A stretch of 64,000 bases of DNA from Streptoverticillium olivoreticuli subsp. olivoreticuli (GCF_003391135.1 NZ_CP031455.1:3131001-3195000), one strand, 5' to 3'. Shown: positions 9,367 through 22,826, counted from the first letter of the stretch. A program made the numbers and translations. The notes: generated from the letters alone by a model not told the origin.

Positions 9367-9567
9367 ATGTACGGGAAACCTGTTCTGGGCACAGTCCTGC
9401 CCATGGCCGGGCTGACGGCGGCACCGAAAGTGCTCCCGGGCCTGCCTTTCGCCCAGGGATTGCAGGAAGCCGCGGGGGCGGGATTCCTGCTCTACTGCGC
9501 GACCGCGATAGCCATGCTGTCGATCAAGCTCTGGTTCCGGTTGCGGAATACCGGTGAACGGTCTTGA
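9367..9567 (+). CDS. 66-residue single-pass membrane peptide leading the glycosyltransferase operon
   Basis: ATG 9367 is preceded by a strong GGGGGAACTC. The sequence has a proline-rich N-half (APKVLPGLPFAQG) and one hydrophobic helix (about residues 38-58, GAGFLLYCATAIAMLSIKLWF), closing with basic RLRNTGERS. The stop overlaps the TTG start of the glycosyltransferase by 4 nt (TTGA), so synthesis is coupled. It is probably a small accessory subunit of the synthase, in the way small membrane proteins accompany other processive glycosyltransferases. No family is recognised and the role is inference from position and coupling. Confidence 0.75.
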   Translation: MYGKPVLGTVLPMAGLTAAPKVLPGLPFAQGLQEAAGAGFLLYCATAIAMLSIKLWFRLRNTGERS

Positions 9568-10829
9568 TCGGCGAAGTGCTGCTCTGGGCCGCCATCGCCA
9601 TCATCGTGATGGCCGGCTGCTACAACACCACCCTGTTCGTCCTGTCCAGGCGACGGATGCGCCGCGGCCGCGGTCCGCGCCGGCCGCGCCTCTACGTCTT
9701 CCTGCTCGCCTGCCTCAACGAGGAGCGGGTCCTCGGTGAGAGCCTGGCCCGGATCACCGCCCTGCCCGCGGGCAACTTCATGGCCCTGGTCATCGACGAC
9801 GCGTCCGACGACGGCACCGCCGCCATCGCCCGCGCCGCCGCCGAACGCGCGGCGCCCGGCAAGGTCCAGCTCCTCCAGCGGCACCTGCCGAACGCCCGCA
9901 AGGGCAAGGGCGCGGCCCTCAACGCCGGGATCCGCCACCTGCGCCTCTCCGGCCTGCTCGACGGCTACGACCCGAGCGAGGTGATCGTCTGCGTCGTGGA
10001 CGCCGACGGCCGCCTCGACCAGCACGTCGTCCAGGCCGTCGACCCCTATTTCGACGACCCGCGCACCGGCGGCACCCAGATCGGTGTGCGGATGTACAAC
10101 CGCGACAAGGGCCTGCTGGCCCGGCTCCAGGACATGGAGTTCGTCATCTACGGCGACATCTTCCAAAGCGCCCGGCGCTACATCGGCAGCGTCGGCATGG
10201 GCGGCAACGGGCAGTTCATGCGGCTCGCCGCCCTGGACTCGCTCATCGGACCCGACGGCGGCGGCCCCTGGAGCGACTCGCTCACCGAGGACCTCGACCT
10301 GGGCGTCCGGCTGATCGCCCGCGGCTGGGTCAACCAGCACTGCACCCACGCCGCGGTCTCCCAGCAGGCCGTCCTCGACGTGCGGCGCCTGGTGCGCCAG
10401 CGCTCGCGCTGGTTCCAGGGCCACCTCCAGTCGGCGGGCCTGGTGCCGCTGATCCTGCGCGAGGTCCCCACCCGCGCCGCCGTCGACCTGCTCTACCACC
10501 TCTCCAGCCCGGTGCTGATCCTGCTCACCTCGCTGCTCCCGCTGTCCTTCCTCGTCGCCCTCGGCGGCACGGTCGTCGGCTCCGTCGAGGCCGGGCACGC
10601 GCTGATCTCCCCGTGGTGGGTGCTCGGCCCGTACGTCCTGTCCTTCACCGCGGCGTACATCTACGCCTTCGTCTACTCCCGGCGCGAGAAAGGACTCGGG
10701 CTGCTGCGCGCGGTCCTGCTCTCCCACGTCTTCATCCTCTACGGCTACATCTGGTTCGCCGCCGGATGGTGGGGCCTGTGGCGGATGCTCACCGGCAAAC
10801 AGACCTGGCTGAAGACCGCGCGCACCTGA
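9564..10829 (+). CDS. Processive family 2 glycosyltransferase (polysaccharide synthase)
   Basis: 421-residue inner membrane synthase. An N-terminal helix (residues 3-28) is followed by a GT-A domain with VIDDASDDGT, the metal-binding VVDADG, GGNGQFMR, TEDLDLG (catalytic base) and RQRSRWFQGH, the QxxRW signature of processive enzymes such as PgaC/NdvB relatives. Three or four helices follow (about 305-410). It polymerises a nucleotide sugar and threads the chain outward. The start is a TTG overlapping the stop of the 66-residue peptide. WecB follows after 48 bp, which points to UDP-ManNAc, or a mixture with UDP-GlcNAc, as donor. Confidence 0.92.
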   Translation: MIGEVLLWAAIAIIVMAGCYNTTLFVLSRRRMRRGRGPRRPRLYVFLLACLNEERVLGESLARITALPAGNFMALVIDDASDDGTAAIARAAAERAAPGKVQLLQRHLPNARKGKGAALNAGIRHLRLSGLLDGYDPSEVIVCVVDADGRLDQHVVQAVDPYFDDPRTGGTQIGVRMYNRDKGLLARLQDMEFVIYGDIFQSARRYIGSVGMGGNGQFMRLAALDSLIGPDGGGPWSDSLTEDLDLGVRLIARGWVNQHCTHAAVSQQAVLDVRRLVRQRSRWFQGHLQSAGLVPLILREVPTRAAVDLLYHLSSPVLILLTSLLPLSFLVALGGTVVGSVEAGHALISPWWVLGPYVLSFTAAYIYAFVYSRREKGLGLLRAVLLSHVFILYGYIWFAAGWWGLWRMLTGKQTWLKTART

Positions 10830-10877
10830 ACGCAGCGCCCCTCTCCGCACATCGGCACACCCTTCCTAGGGAGAACC

Positions 10878-12071
10878 ATGTCTTCGGACATCATCACCGC
10901 CCCCGTACGCGCCATGCTCGTCCTCGGCACCCGGCCGGAAGCCATCAAACTGGCGCCCGTGGCCCGCGCCATGGCCGGCTCCCCGCTCTTCGACCCGGTC
11001 GTCGTCACCACCGGCCAGCACCGCGAGATGCTCCACCAGATGCTGGACCTCCTCCAGGTGCCCGTGCACACCGAGCTCGACGTGATGCGCGAGAGGCAGC
11101 AGCTGTCCACCCTCACCTCGCGGCTGGTGGACGGGCTGGGCGAGGTCGTCCGCGCGGAACGGCCCGACCTCGTCGTCGTCCAGGGCGACACCACCACCGC
11201 GCTGACCGGCGCGCTGGCCGCGTTCTACGAACACCTCCCCATCGCCCATGTCGAGGCGGGCCTGCGCACCGGCGTCCTCGACAACCCCTTCCCGGAGGAG
11301 CTGAACCGACGCCTCATAGGCCGCATGGCCCGCTGGCACTTCGCCCCCACCCCGCGCGCCGCCGCCCATCTGACGGCCGAAGGCGTGCCGGAGGCCGAGG
11401 TGTTCACCACCGGCAACACCGTCATCGACAATCTGCTGTGGGTCCTGGCGCAGGGCACGGGGCGCAACCTCTTCGAGAGCGACCGGCGGCGCGTCCTGCT
11501 CACCCTGCACCGCCGGGAGAACCAGGGCGCCACCATGCGGGCGATGGGCCGGGCCATGTGCAAGCTGGCCGACCGGGGCGACGTGGAGATGGTGGTGCCG
11601 CTGCACAAGAGCCCCGCCGTGCGGGAGGCGCTGCTCCCCGAGCTGTCCGGCCACCCCGCCATCCGGGTCGTGGAGCCGCTCGGCTACGTGGACTTCTCCG
11701 CGACCCTGGCCGCCTGCGACCTCGTGCTGACCGACTCCGGCGGCATCCAGGAGGAGGCGCCCACCCTCGGCAAGCCCGCGCTGGTGCTGCGGACGACCAC
11801 CGAGCGGCCCGAGGCGGTGGAGGCGGGCGCGGCGCGGCTGGTGGGCACCGAGCCGGAGGCCATTGTGGACGCGGCGATGCGGCTGCTGGACGACCCGGTC
11901 GCGTACGAGCGGATGGCGACGGCCGGGAACCCCTTCGGCGACGGGCACGCCACCGACCGCATCGTCGCGCAGCTCGCGGAGGACTTCGGCGCGGACGCCG
12001 GACCCGATCGGGGCGTCGTCCCACTGGTCGCCTCCCGTCCCGAGGGTCCGGGGTCATACTCGACGGCATGA
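10878..12071 (+). CDS. wecB: UDP-N-acetylglucosamine 2-epimerase (non-hydrolysing)
   Basis: 397 residues. Family hallmarks in order: LGTRPEAIKLAPV, VVQGDTTTAL, HVEAGLRTG, NPFPEELNRRL, TLHRRENQG and TDSGGIQEEAPTLGKPALVLR. It interconverts UDP-GlcNAc and UDP-ManNAc in the cytosol. Its position directly behind a processive glycosyltransferase suggests ManNAc supply to that enzyme. ATG 10878 follows AGGGAGAACC. The C-terminus carries a roughly 20-residue extension not needed for the fold. Its stop overlaps the next start (ATGA). Confidence 0.95.
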   Translation: MSSDIITAPVRAMLVLGTRPEAIKLAPVARAMAGSPLFDPVVVTTGQHREMLHQMLDLLQVPVHTELDVMRERQQLSTLTSRLVDGLGEVVRAERPDLVVVQGDTTTALTGALAAFYEHLPIAHVEAGLRTGVLDNPFPEELNRRLIGRMARWHFAPTPRAAAHLTAEGVPEAEVFTTGNTVIDNLLWVLAQGTGRNLFESDRRRVLLTLHRRENQGATMRAMGRAMCKLADRGDVEMVVPLHKSPAVREALLPELSGHPAIRVVEPLGYVDFSATLAACDLVLTDSGGIQEEAPTLGKPALVLRTTTERPEAVEAGAARLVGTEPEAIVDAAMRLLDDPVAYERMATAGNPFGDGHATDRIVAQLAEDFGADAGPDRGVVPLVASRPEGPGSYSTA

Positions 12072-12748
12072 CGAGAGTTCACCGGCTGCTCGGCCTCGCT
12101 CTGCTCGCCGCCGTCGTGGTGGCGGGTGCCGCCCTGGCGGTGAGCGTCATCCGGGGGGCCGGTGACGGCAAGCCCGAACGGCCGTGGGCCGAGGGTTCGG
12201 TCCACGGCCCATGGCGTTCGGTGTTCGACGGCCACGGGGAGAACATCGGCCGCCACGACGGCCTGGAGCTCTCCCCCGAGCCGGCGCGGGCACCGCAGGA
12301 GACGCACGCGGGTCTGATCGTCTCCACCGAGGTGTACGGGGCGGTGGACTTCCGGGCCCGGATGCGGACGGTGGCCCAGCTGCGCACGCCCAAGCCGAAT
12401 CCCTGGGAAGTGCCGTGGCTGGTCTGGGCGTACACCGACCCCGAGCACTTCTACTACATCACCCTCAAGCCGAACGGCTGGGAGCTGGGCAAGCGGGATC
12501 CGGCGTACGCGGGCGGCCAGCGCTTCCTGGCGACGGGGGCCGGGGAGTTCCCGATCGGCAAGTGGTCGGACGTCCGGATCGCGCAGCAGGGCGCGCGGAT
12601 GGAAGTGAGCGTGGACGGGCGGGGCCTGGTCGCGTACGAGGACCGGGAGCACCCGTACCTGAAGGGGAGCGTCGGGGTGTACACGGAGGACGCGCGGGTG
12701 GAGTTCAGCGGTCTGTCGGCGCAGGCGGGGGAATCGCCGGCCGGCTGA
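12068..12748 (+). CDS. Exported ConA-like (jelly-roll) protein of the polysaccharide locus
   Basis: 226 residues: N-terminal signal/anchor (residues 3-30, LLGLALLAAVVVAGAALAVSV), then a beta-sandwich region containing WLVWAYTDPEHFYYITLKPNGWELGK, IGKWSDVRIAQQGARMEVSVDG and YLKGSVGVYTEDARVEF. This pattern is typical of laminin-G/DUF1080-like carbohydrate-binding or carbohydrate-active jelly rolls. It may bind or process the polymer made by the operon. ATG overlaps the wecB stop by 4 nt. CATACT seven bases upstream (12055-12060) could also drive a leaderless internal transcript. No catalytic residues can be assigned. Confidence 0.75.
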   Translation: MTRVHRLLGLALLAAVVVAGAALAVSVIRGAGDGKPERPWAEGSVHGPWRSVFDGHGENIGRHDGLELSPEPARAPQETHAGLIVSTEVYGAVDFRARMRTVAQLRTPKPNPWEVPWLVWAYTDPEHFYYITLKPNGWELGKRDPAYAGGQRFLATGAGEFPIGKWSDVRIAQQGARMEVSVDGRGLVAYEDREHPYLKGSVGVYTEDARVEFSGLSAQAGESPAG

Positions 12749-12765
12749 GCCCAAGATCATGACGC

Positions 12766-12802
12766 GGCACCCGCTTCCGGTCGGGGTGGAGGCGGGTGCC
12801 GC
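12766..12802. terminator. Bidirectional terminator hairpin
   Basis: An 11-bp perfect stem (GCGGCACCCGC at 12766-12776, complement at 12792-12802) sits between the convergent ConA-like gene and gltD. Confidence 0.8.
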
Positions 12803-12819
12803 GGGTTCGTGGGGGCCGG

Positions 12820-14272
12820 TCAGACCGTCAGTGCCCGGTCCGTGGGGCGCACCGGGGCCGGCAGTGTGCTGGCGCCGGTGAGGTAGCGGTCGACGCCGCG
12901 GGCCGCGGAGCGGCCTTCGGCGATGGCCCAGACGATGAGGGACTGCCCCCGCCCCGCGTCGCCGGCGGCGAAGACGCCGGGGACGTTGGTGGCGTAGTCG
13001 GCGTCACGGGCGATGTTGCCGCGCTCGTCGAGGTCGAGGCCGAACTGCTCGACGAGGCCGTTCCTGACGTCGGTGCCGGTGAATCCCATGGCGAGGGTGA
13101 CCAGTTGGGCCGGGATCCGCCGCTCGGTGCCGGGCTTCTGGGTGAGCTTGCCGTCGGTGAACTCGACCTCGGTCAGGTGCAGCCACTGGACGTTGCCGTC
13201 CTCGTCGCCCTCGAAGTGGGTGGTGGAGACGGAGTAGACCCGCTCGCCGCCCTCCTCGTGGGCCGAGGTGACCTTGTAGAGCATGGGGAAGGTCGGCCAG
13301 GGCTGGTGCGGTGCGCGGTCCTCGCCGGGCCTGGGCATGATCTCCAGCTGGGTGACGGAGGCGGCGCCCTGCCGGTGGGCGGTGCCGACGCAGTCGGCCC
13401 CGGTGTCGCCGCCGCCGATGACGACGACGTGCTTGCCCTCGGCGGTGATCGGGGAGACCGTCAGGTCGCCCTCCTGCACCTTGTTGGCGACGGGCAGGTA
13501 CTCCATGGCGAAGTGGACGCCCTTGAGTTCACGACCGGGGACGGGCAGGTCGCGCGAGGTCGTGGCACCCGCGGCGATCACGACGGCGTCGTAGCGCCCC
13601 CGCAGCTTCGCGGCGTCGATGTCGCGGCCGATCTCCACCTCGGTGCGGAACTTGGTGCCCTCGGCGCGCATCTGCTCGATGCGGCGGTTGATGTGGCGCT
13701 TCTCCATCTTGAACTCGGGGATGCCGTAGCGCAGCAGGCCGCCGATGCGGTCGGCGCGTTCGTAGACGGCGACGGTGTGGCCGGCCCGGGTCAGCTGCTG
13801 GGCGGCGGCCAGGCCGGCGGGGCCGGAGCCGATGACGGCGACGGTCTTGCCGGAGAGCCGCTCCGGGGGCTGGGGGGTGACGTCGCCGTGGTCCCAGGCC
13901 TTGTCGATGATGGTGACTTCGACGTTCTTGATGGTGACCGCGGGCTGGTTGATGCCGAGGACGCAGGCGGATTCGCAGGGCGCCGGGCACAGCCGCCCGG
14001 TGAACTCCGGGAAGTTGTTGGTCGCGTGCAGTCGCTCGCTGGCCGCCCGCCAGTCCTCGCGGTAGGCGTAGTCGTTCCACTCGGGGATGAGGTTGCCGAG
14101 CGGACAGCCGTTGTGGCAGAAGGGGATGCCGCAGTCCATGCAGCGGCCGGCCTGCTTGCTGATGACCGGGAGCAGGGAGCCGGGGACGTACACCTCGTTC
14201 CAGTCCTTGACGCGCTCGCCGACGGGACGGGTCCGCGCGACCTCGCGGCCGGTGGTCAGGAAGCCCTTGGGG

Positions 14273-14280
<8 letters not shown>
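12820..14280 (-). CDS. gltD: Glutamate synthase, small (beta) subunit
   Basis: 486 residues. The N-terminal cysteine cluster ([17 protein letters not shown] and CPAPCESAC) holds Fe-S centres. FAD binding follows at [15 protein letters not shown], and NADPH binding at [15 protein letters not shown]. The C-terminus has [19 protein letters not shown]. It passes electrons from NADPH to the large subunit for making glutamate from glutamine and 2-oxoglutarate. The start overlaps the end of gltB by 8 nt, so the two subunits are coupled. Confidence 0.97.
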
Positions 14281-18829
<4,549 letters not shown>

Positions 18830-19083
18830 CGGCTCTCCCGTCGTCGTCATGGCAGTCATGGCATGTGCATGTGCCGAGGGACGACGTTGGCCCTCTGCGA
18901 AAGAAATTTGGTGCAGGTTACATGATGGCCCGCTTCTCGGAAAGCGGATGCTTGGGTCCAGCATGTGGACTCTGCTGACGAGGTGGCGAGCCCCGGAAGC
19001 CGTGGGATCACCCGGCCCGGCTGCGCCGGACACAGCGCCGCGAGGGCGGCGTTGCCCGCTGCGCTTCCGGATTGTGCCCGATC
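18830..19083 (-). promoter_or_regulatory. gltB leader region
   Basis: About 250 bp between the GlnR-like site and the gltB start. It includes an AT-richer stretch with TGTAACCTGCACC on the minus strand near 18910. No gene or defined RNA structure is seen. The length leaves room for a 5' untranslated region of up to about 200 nt. Confidence 0.35.
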
Positions 19084-19121
19084 GTCAAGGGCTTGAAACC
19101 GCAAGGTAACGCGCACGTTAT
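19084..19121 (-). promoter_or_regulatory. Extended GlnR box upstream of gltB
   Basis: The plus strand reads GTCAA-n6-GAAAC-n6-GTAAC-n6-GTTAT, matching the published Streptomyces GlnR consensus gTnAc-n6-GaAAc-n6-GtnAC-n6-GAAAc at exact 11-bp periodicity for the first three half-sites and in part for the fourth. It sits between the VIT1-family gene's 3' end and gltB, so gltBD is the only sensible target. GlnR is the global nitrogen regulator. Confidence 0.6.
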
Positions 19122-19140
19122 GCGGCAGCCCGCATAAGCA

Positions 19141-19872
19141 TCACCCCAATGCGGTGCCGAACGCAATACCGAGGAGGTAAGTCACACCCGCCGCGGCACC
19201 GCCGAGCAGCAGCTGGCGCAGTCCGCTGTACCACCAGCTGCGCGCCGTCACCCGGGCCACGACGGCGCCGCAGGCGAAGAGGCCGGCCAGGGCCAGGAGC
19301 ACGGCGGGCCACAGCTCGGTGGCGCCGAGGAGGTACGGCAGGACGGGCAGCAGCGCGCCCAGGGCGAAGGAGCCGAAGGAGGAGACCGCGGCGACCATGG
19401 GCGACGGCAGGTCCGACGGGTCGATGCCGAGCTCCTCGCGCGCGTGGATCTCCAGCGCCTGCTCGGGGTCGCTCGACAGCTGCCGGGCGACCTCGCGCGC
19501 CAGCTCCGGCTCGACGCCGCGCGAGACGTACAGCGCGGCAAGCTCCTCCTGCTCGTCGGCGGGGTGCTTGCGCAGCTCGCGGCGCTCGATGTCCAGCTCG
19601 GCGAGCACGAGTTCGCGCTGCGAGGCGACCGAGGTGTACTCACCGGCGGCCATCGAGAACGCGCCCGCCGCGAGCCCGGCCAGGCCGGTGATGACGACGG
19701 TCTGCGAGGAGGCGGAACCGCCCGCGACGCCCGTCATCAGGGCGACGTTCGAGACGAGTCCGTCCATGGCACCGAAGACCGCGGGGCGCAGCCAACCGCC
19801 GTTCACATCGCGGTGCGTGTGGTTGTCGCGGTGGGCCACGTGGGGTGCCTCAACCGCATCGAGGACAGACAT
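19141..19872 (-). CDS. VIT1/CCC1-family metal (Fe2+/Mn2+) transporter
   Basis: 243-residue membrane protein with the family opening WLRPAVFGAMDGLVSNVALMTGVAGG, then AAGAFSMAAGEYTSVASQREL, a charged cytosolic metal-binding stretch (ERRELRKHPADEQEELAALYVSRG) and three C-terminal helices. Family members move ferrous iron or manganese out of the cytosol. ATG 19872 follows GGGAGCACCCGGAGCA. A His-rich start (HVAHRDNHTHRD) may bind metal. No iron-regulator box was found upstream. Confidence 0.93.
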   Translation of the reverse strand: MSVLDAVEAPHVAHRDNHTHRDVNGGWLRPAVFGAMDGLVSNVALMTGVAGGSASSQTVVITGLAGLAAGAFSMAAGEYTSVASQRELVLAELDIERRELRKHPADEQEELAALYVSRGVEPELAREVARQLSSDPEQALEIHAREELGIDPSDLPSPMVAAVSSFGSFALGALLPVLPYLLGATELWPAVLLALAGLFACGAVVARVTARSWWYSGLRQLLLGGAAAGVTYLLGIAFGTALG

Positions 19873-20126
19873 TGCTCCGGGTGCTCCCTTCCCCTTGGGG
19901 CGGGCACCGTTCGCTCGCCCCCTGCGTCGAAGGTACGCACGAACGCATGGCCCGCGCTAGCAAGGAAGGCCGAACTTACCTCTGTGACCTGCGGTTTTGT
20001 GGTGCGGGCTCGGAAATTGGGAGGAGAGCCGGGGCTGCGGGGTGCCCGACTGAGCCCTGCCTCAGGGGTTTTGTTCCCCAGCCCCGCCCCTTCCCGAAAC
20101 CGGGGGAAACCCCCGGACCCCCGAAG
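19873..20126. other. Intergenic stretch upstream of the VIT1-family gene
   Basis: The part next to the VIT1-family gene holds its promoter, not resolvable by eye. From 20073 the sequence becomes the dispersed repeat module GTTCCCCAGCCCCGCCCC, found inverted at 56873-56890, and then runs into the long inverted repeat beginning at 20127. Confidence 0.5.
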
Positions 20127-20231
20127 CGGCTGCGCCGCTTGTCCTCAAACGCCGGACGGGCTGGAAAATCCAGCCCGTGGGGGCACCTCCCAGCGGTAGC
20201 TGGGGGAGTTTGAGGACAAGCGGCGCAGCCG
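20127..20231. repeat. Composite palindromic element downstream of lgt (dispersed repeat copy 2)
   Basis: A perfect 24-bp inverted repeat (arms 20127-20150 and 20208-20231) encloses two nested hairpins: GACGGGCTGG/CCAGCCCGT and CCCAGC-GGTA-GCTGGG. The block 20178-20208 is repeated exactly, in inverted orientation, at 56749-56779. It ends two bases before the lgt stop and probably acts as its terminator. Confidence 0.8.
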
Positions 20232-20233
20232 CG

Positions 20234-21097
20234 TCAGGCCTTCTTCGCCGGTTCCTCCGAAGGAGCCACCTCTTCGACCGCGGCCGGCTCCACGACCTGC
20301 TCCCGCCCGGGGCACCGCTTCGCGGAGATGACCATGTAGGCGACGGCACCGAGGAAGACCACGATCGACGTCCAGTCGTTGAGCCGCAGGCCGAGGATGT
20401 GGTGCGCGTCGTCGACGCGGAGGTATTCGAACCAGAAGCGCCCCACCGTGTAGGCCGCGACATAGAGCGCGAACGCCCGCCCGTGTCCCAGCGTGAAGCG
20501 GCGGTCGGCCCAGATCACCAGGCCCGCGATGAGCAGGCACCAGAGGGACTCGTAGAGGAACGTCGGGTGGTACGTCCCGGCGAGCCGCCCGATCGCGGGG
20601 TCCGCGTCGATCTTGAGGGCCCAGGGGAGGTCCGTCGGCTTGCCGTAGAGCTCCTGGTTGAACCAGTTGCCCCAGCGCCCGATCGCCTGGGCCACGGCGA
20701 GGCCGGGCGCCAGCGCGTCCGCCCAGGCCGGGAGGGGGATGCCACGGCGCCGGCAGCCGATCCAGGCGCCGACCGCGCCGAGCGCGACCGCGCCCCAGAT
20801 GCCGAGCCCGCCCTCCCAGATCTTGAAGGCGTTGACCCAGTCGCGCCCGGCACCGAAATACAGCTCGTAGTCGGTGATGACGTGGTAGAGCCGGCCGCCG
20901 ACAAGCCCGAACGGCACCGCCCACACGGCGATGTCGGCGACCGTCCCGGCCCGTCCGCCCCGTGCGATCCAGCGCCGGTTGCCGAGCCAGACGGCGACGA
21001 AGACGCCGATGATGATGCAGAAGGCATAGCCGCGCAACGGGATTGGTCCGAGATGGATCACTCCGGTCGACGGGCTGGGAATGTAAGCGATGTCCAT
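20234..21097 (-). CDS. lgt: Prolipoprotein diacylglyceryl transferase
   Basis: 287-residue membrane enzyme attaching diacylglycerol to the lipobox Cys of prolipoproteins. Hallmarks: IPLRGYAFCIIIGV near the N-terminus, the periplasmic signature GRWGNWFNQELYG with the essential Arg and Glu, and HPTFLYESLW. ATG 21097 (MDIAYIPSPSTG) matches family N-termini; only a weak ribosome site is visible. The C-terminus is short and acidic with an EEVAPSEEPAKKA tail. The partner lspA is also in this window (58415-58972). Confidence 0.96.
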   Translation of the reverse strand: MDIAYIPSPSTGVIHLGPIPLRGYAFCIIIGVFVAVWLGNRRWIARGGRAGTVADIAVWAVPFGLVGGRLYHVITDYELYFGAGRDWVNAFKIWEGGLGIWGAVALGAVGAWIGCRRRGIPLPAWADALAPGLAVAQAIGRWGNWFNQELYGKPTDLPWALKIDADPAIGRLAGTYHPTFLYESLWCLLIAGLVIWADRRFTLGHGRAFALYVAAYTVGRFWFEYLRVDDAHHILGLRLNDWTSIVVFLGAVAYMVISAKRCPGREQVVEPAAVEEVAPSEEPAKKA

Positions 21098-21168
21098 GGC
21101 ACCACTGACGCTACCCTGCCGGGCCACGCGGACGGCAACCCACCCGGCACAACAGCTGCGTAACGCCC

Positions 21169-21948
21169 CTAGCCCTTCGCGGCCGCGACCAGCTGCCGCA
21201 GCTTCTCGGGGGTCAGCGGATTGGCCTGGTCGCCGTAGACGCTCTTGCCGTCGAGGAGGATCGTCGGCGTCGCGTGGTAGGCGGACTTGCTGAAGGTCTC
21301 CTGGGACTTCTTGACCCAGCTGTCGTGGGTGCCGTCGTCGACACACTTGCGGAAGTCGGGGGTGTCCAGCCCCTGGACCTGTCCGGCCAGCTCGATCAGG
21401 CGCGGCTTCTTGCCGTACTGGTCGTCGGTCTCCTCCGGCTGGTTCTTGTAGAGCACGTCGTGGTACGCGGCGAACTTCCCGGCGTCCTGGGCGCAGGCCG
21501 CCGCGTTGGCCGCGTTGAGGGAGCCCTTGCCGCCGAGGTTGTTGTCGATCAGGGTGACCAGGTGGTACTCGGCCTTGAGCTCGCCCTTGTCCTCCAGGTC
21601 GTGGACCGTGTCGCGGAAGGCGTTCTCGAACTGGCCGCAGCCGGGGCAGCGGAAGTCCTCGTAGACGGTCAGGGTGGCCTTCGCCGTGGACTTGCCGACC
21701 GGGATCATCACGGTGTCCTTGCCGGTGGCGCCCTGGGGGGCGACCAGCGGACCGGCCTTCTCCTGCTTCTTGCCCTTGCCGGAATTGGCCACCAGTGCCC
21801 CGATCCCGGCCCCTGCGCCGAGGACGGCCACCACGATCACGCCCGCGATGAGGGTCCGCTTCCGTTTGACGCGGGACTCCTCCCTCTGGCGCTGTTCCTG
21901 CAGCCGCTCGCGGGCGCTGCGCTTCCCATCAGAGTTCTTCTGGCTCAC
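21169..21948 (-). CDS. Membrane-anchored DsbA-family thioredoxin-fold protein (CPGC)
   Basis: 259 residues: a charged cytosolic start (RERLQEQRQREESRVKRKR), one signal-anchor helix (about 32-53), a linker, then a DsbA-like domain with active site EDFRCPGCGQFENAF and cis-proline ATPTILLDG. It likely oxidises or isomerises disulfides in exported proteins. The architecture matches two further genes here (39812-40645 and 41475-42299), so it is a paralogue, but with CPGC instead of CPVC/CPIC and without an adjacent Cys-bearing membrane gene. It lies 71 bp upstream of lgt and 63 bp downstream of... the trpA side, i.e. it follows trpA on the same strand. Confidence 0.92.
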   Translation of the reverse strand: MSQKNSDGKRSARERLQEQRQREESRVKRKRTLIAGVIVVAVLGAGAGIGALVANSGKGKKQEKAGPLVAPQGATGKDTVMIPVGKSTAKATLTVYEDFRCPGCGQFENAFRDTVHDLEDKGELKAEYHLVTLIDNNLGGKGSLNAANAAACAQDAGKFAAYHDVLYKNQPEETDDQYGKKPRLIELAGQVQGLDTPDFRKCVDDGTHDSWVKKSQETFSKSAYHATPTILLDGKSVYGDQANPLTPEKLRQLVAAAKG

Positions 21949-22011
21949 GTCCCCGTAAACGAACCGGGGGCGCGGCCTGCGCGCCCCCGGTCGCCGGTTC
22001 CACCAAAAGAG

Positions 22012-22826
22012 TTAGCCGCGCTTGCGTACGCCCGCGGCCAGTTCACCCGCGAGGGTGCGGACGGCGGCGAGGCCGGACTCCAGGTCGGGGGCGTCCAGCA
22101 GTCGCTTGACGAAGGCGGAGCCGACGATGACGCCGTCGGCGAACTGCGCCACCTCCTGCGCCTGCCGGGCGTTGGAGACGCCGAGGCCGACGCAGACCGG
22201 CAGTTCGGTCACCGCCCGGGTGCGGCGCACCAGCTCCTGTGCCTCCTGCCCGACGGACTCGCGGGTGCCGGTGACGCCCATCAGGGACGCCGCGTAGACG
22301 AAGCCGCTGCCCGCCGCCGTGATCTTGGCGAGCCGCTCGTCCCGGCTGCTCGGCGCGACCACGAAGACCGTGGCCAGGCCGTGCTGCTCGGCGGCCTTCC
22401 GCCAGACCTCGGACTCCTCGACCGGGAGGTCGGGCAGGATGCAGCCCGCTCCCCCGGCGGCGGCGAGGTCGGCGGCGAACCGCTCGACCCCGTAGGCGTC
22501 GACGGGGTTCCAGTAGGTCATGCACAGCACCGGCGCGCCCGTCGCGGCGTGCGCCTCGCGGACCGTACGGATCACGTCGACGATCCTGATGCCGCCGCGC
22601 AGGGCGATGTCGTCGGCGGTCTGGATGACCGGGCCGTCCAGGACCGGGTCGCTGTGCGGCAGCCCGACCTCGACGATGTCGCAGCCGCCTTCGAGCATCG
22701 CGGTGACCGCCCGTACGCCGTCGTCGACGGTGGGGAAGCCGGCCGGGAGATAGCCGACGAGGGCGGCCCGGTTCTCCGCCTCGGCCGCCGCCAGGACGGA
22801 GCCCAGCAATTCGATGTTGCCCGCCA

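Noticed and set aside
21097..21115. GTCAGTGG upstream of lgt considered as a RecA-NDp promoter
   Set aside because: The coding region starts four bases later, leaving no room for the spacer and -10.
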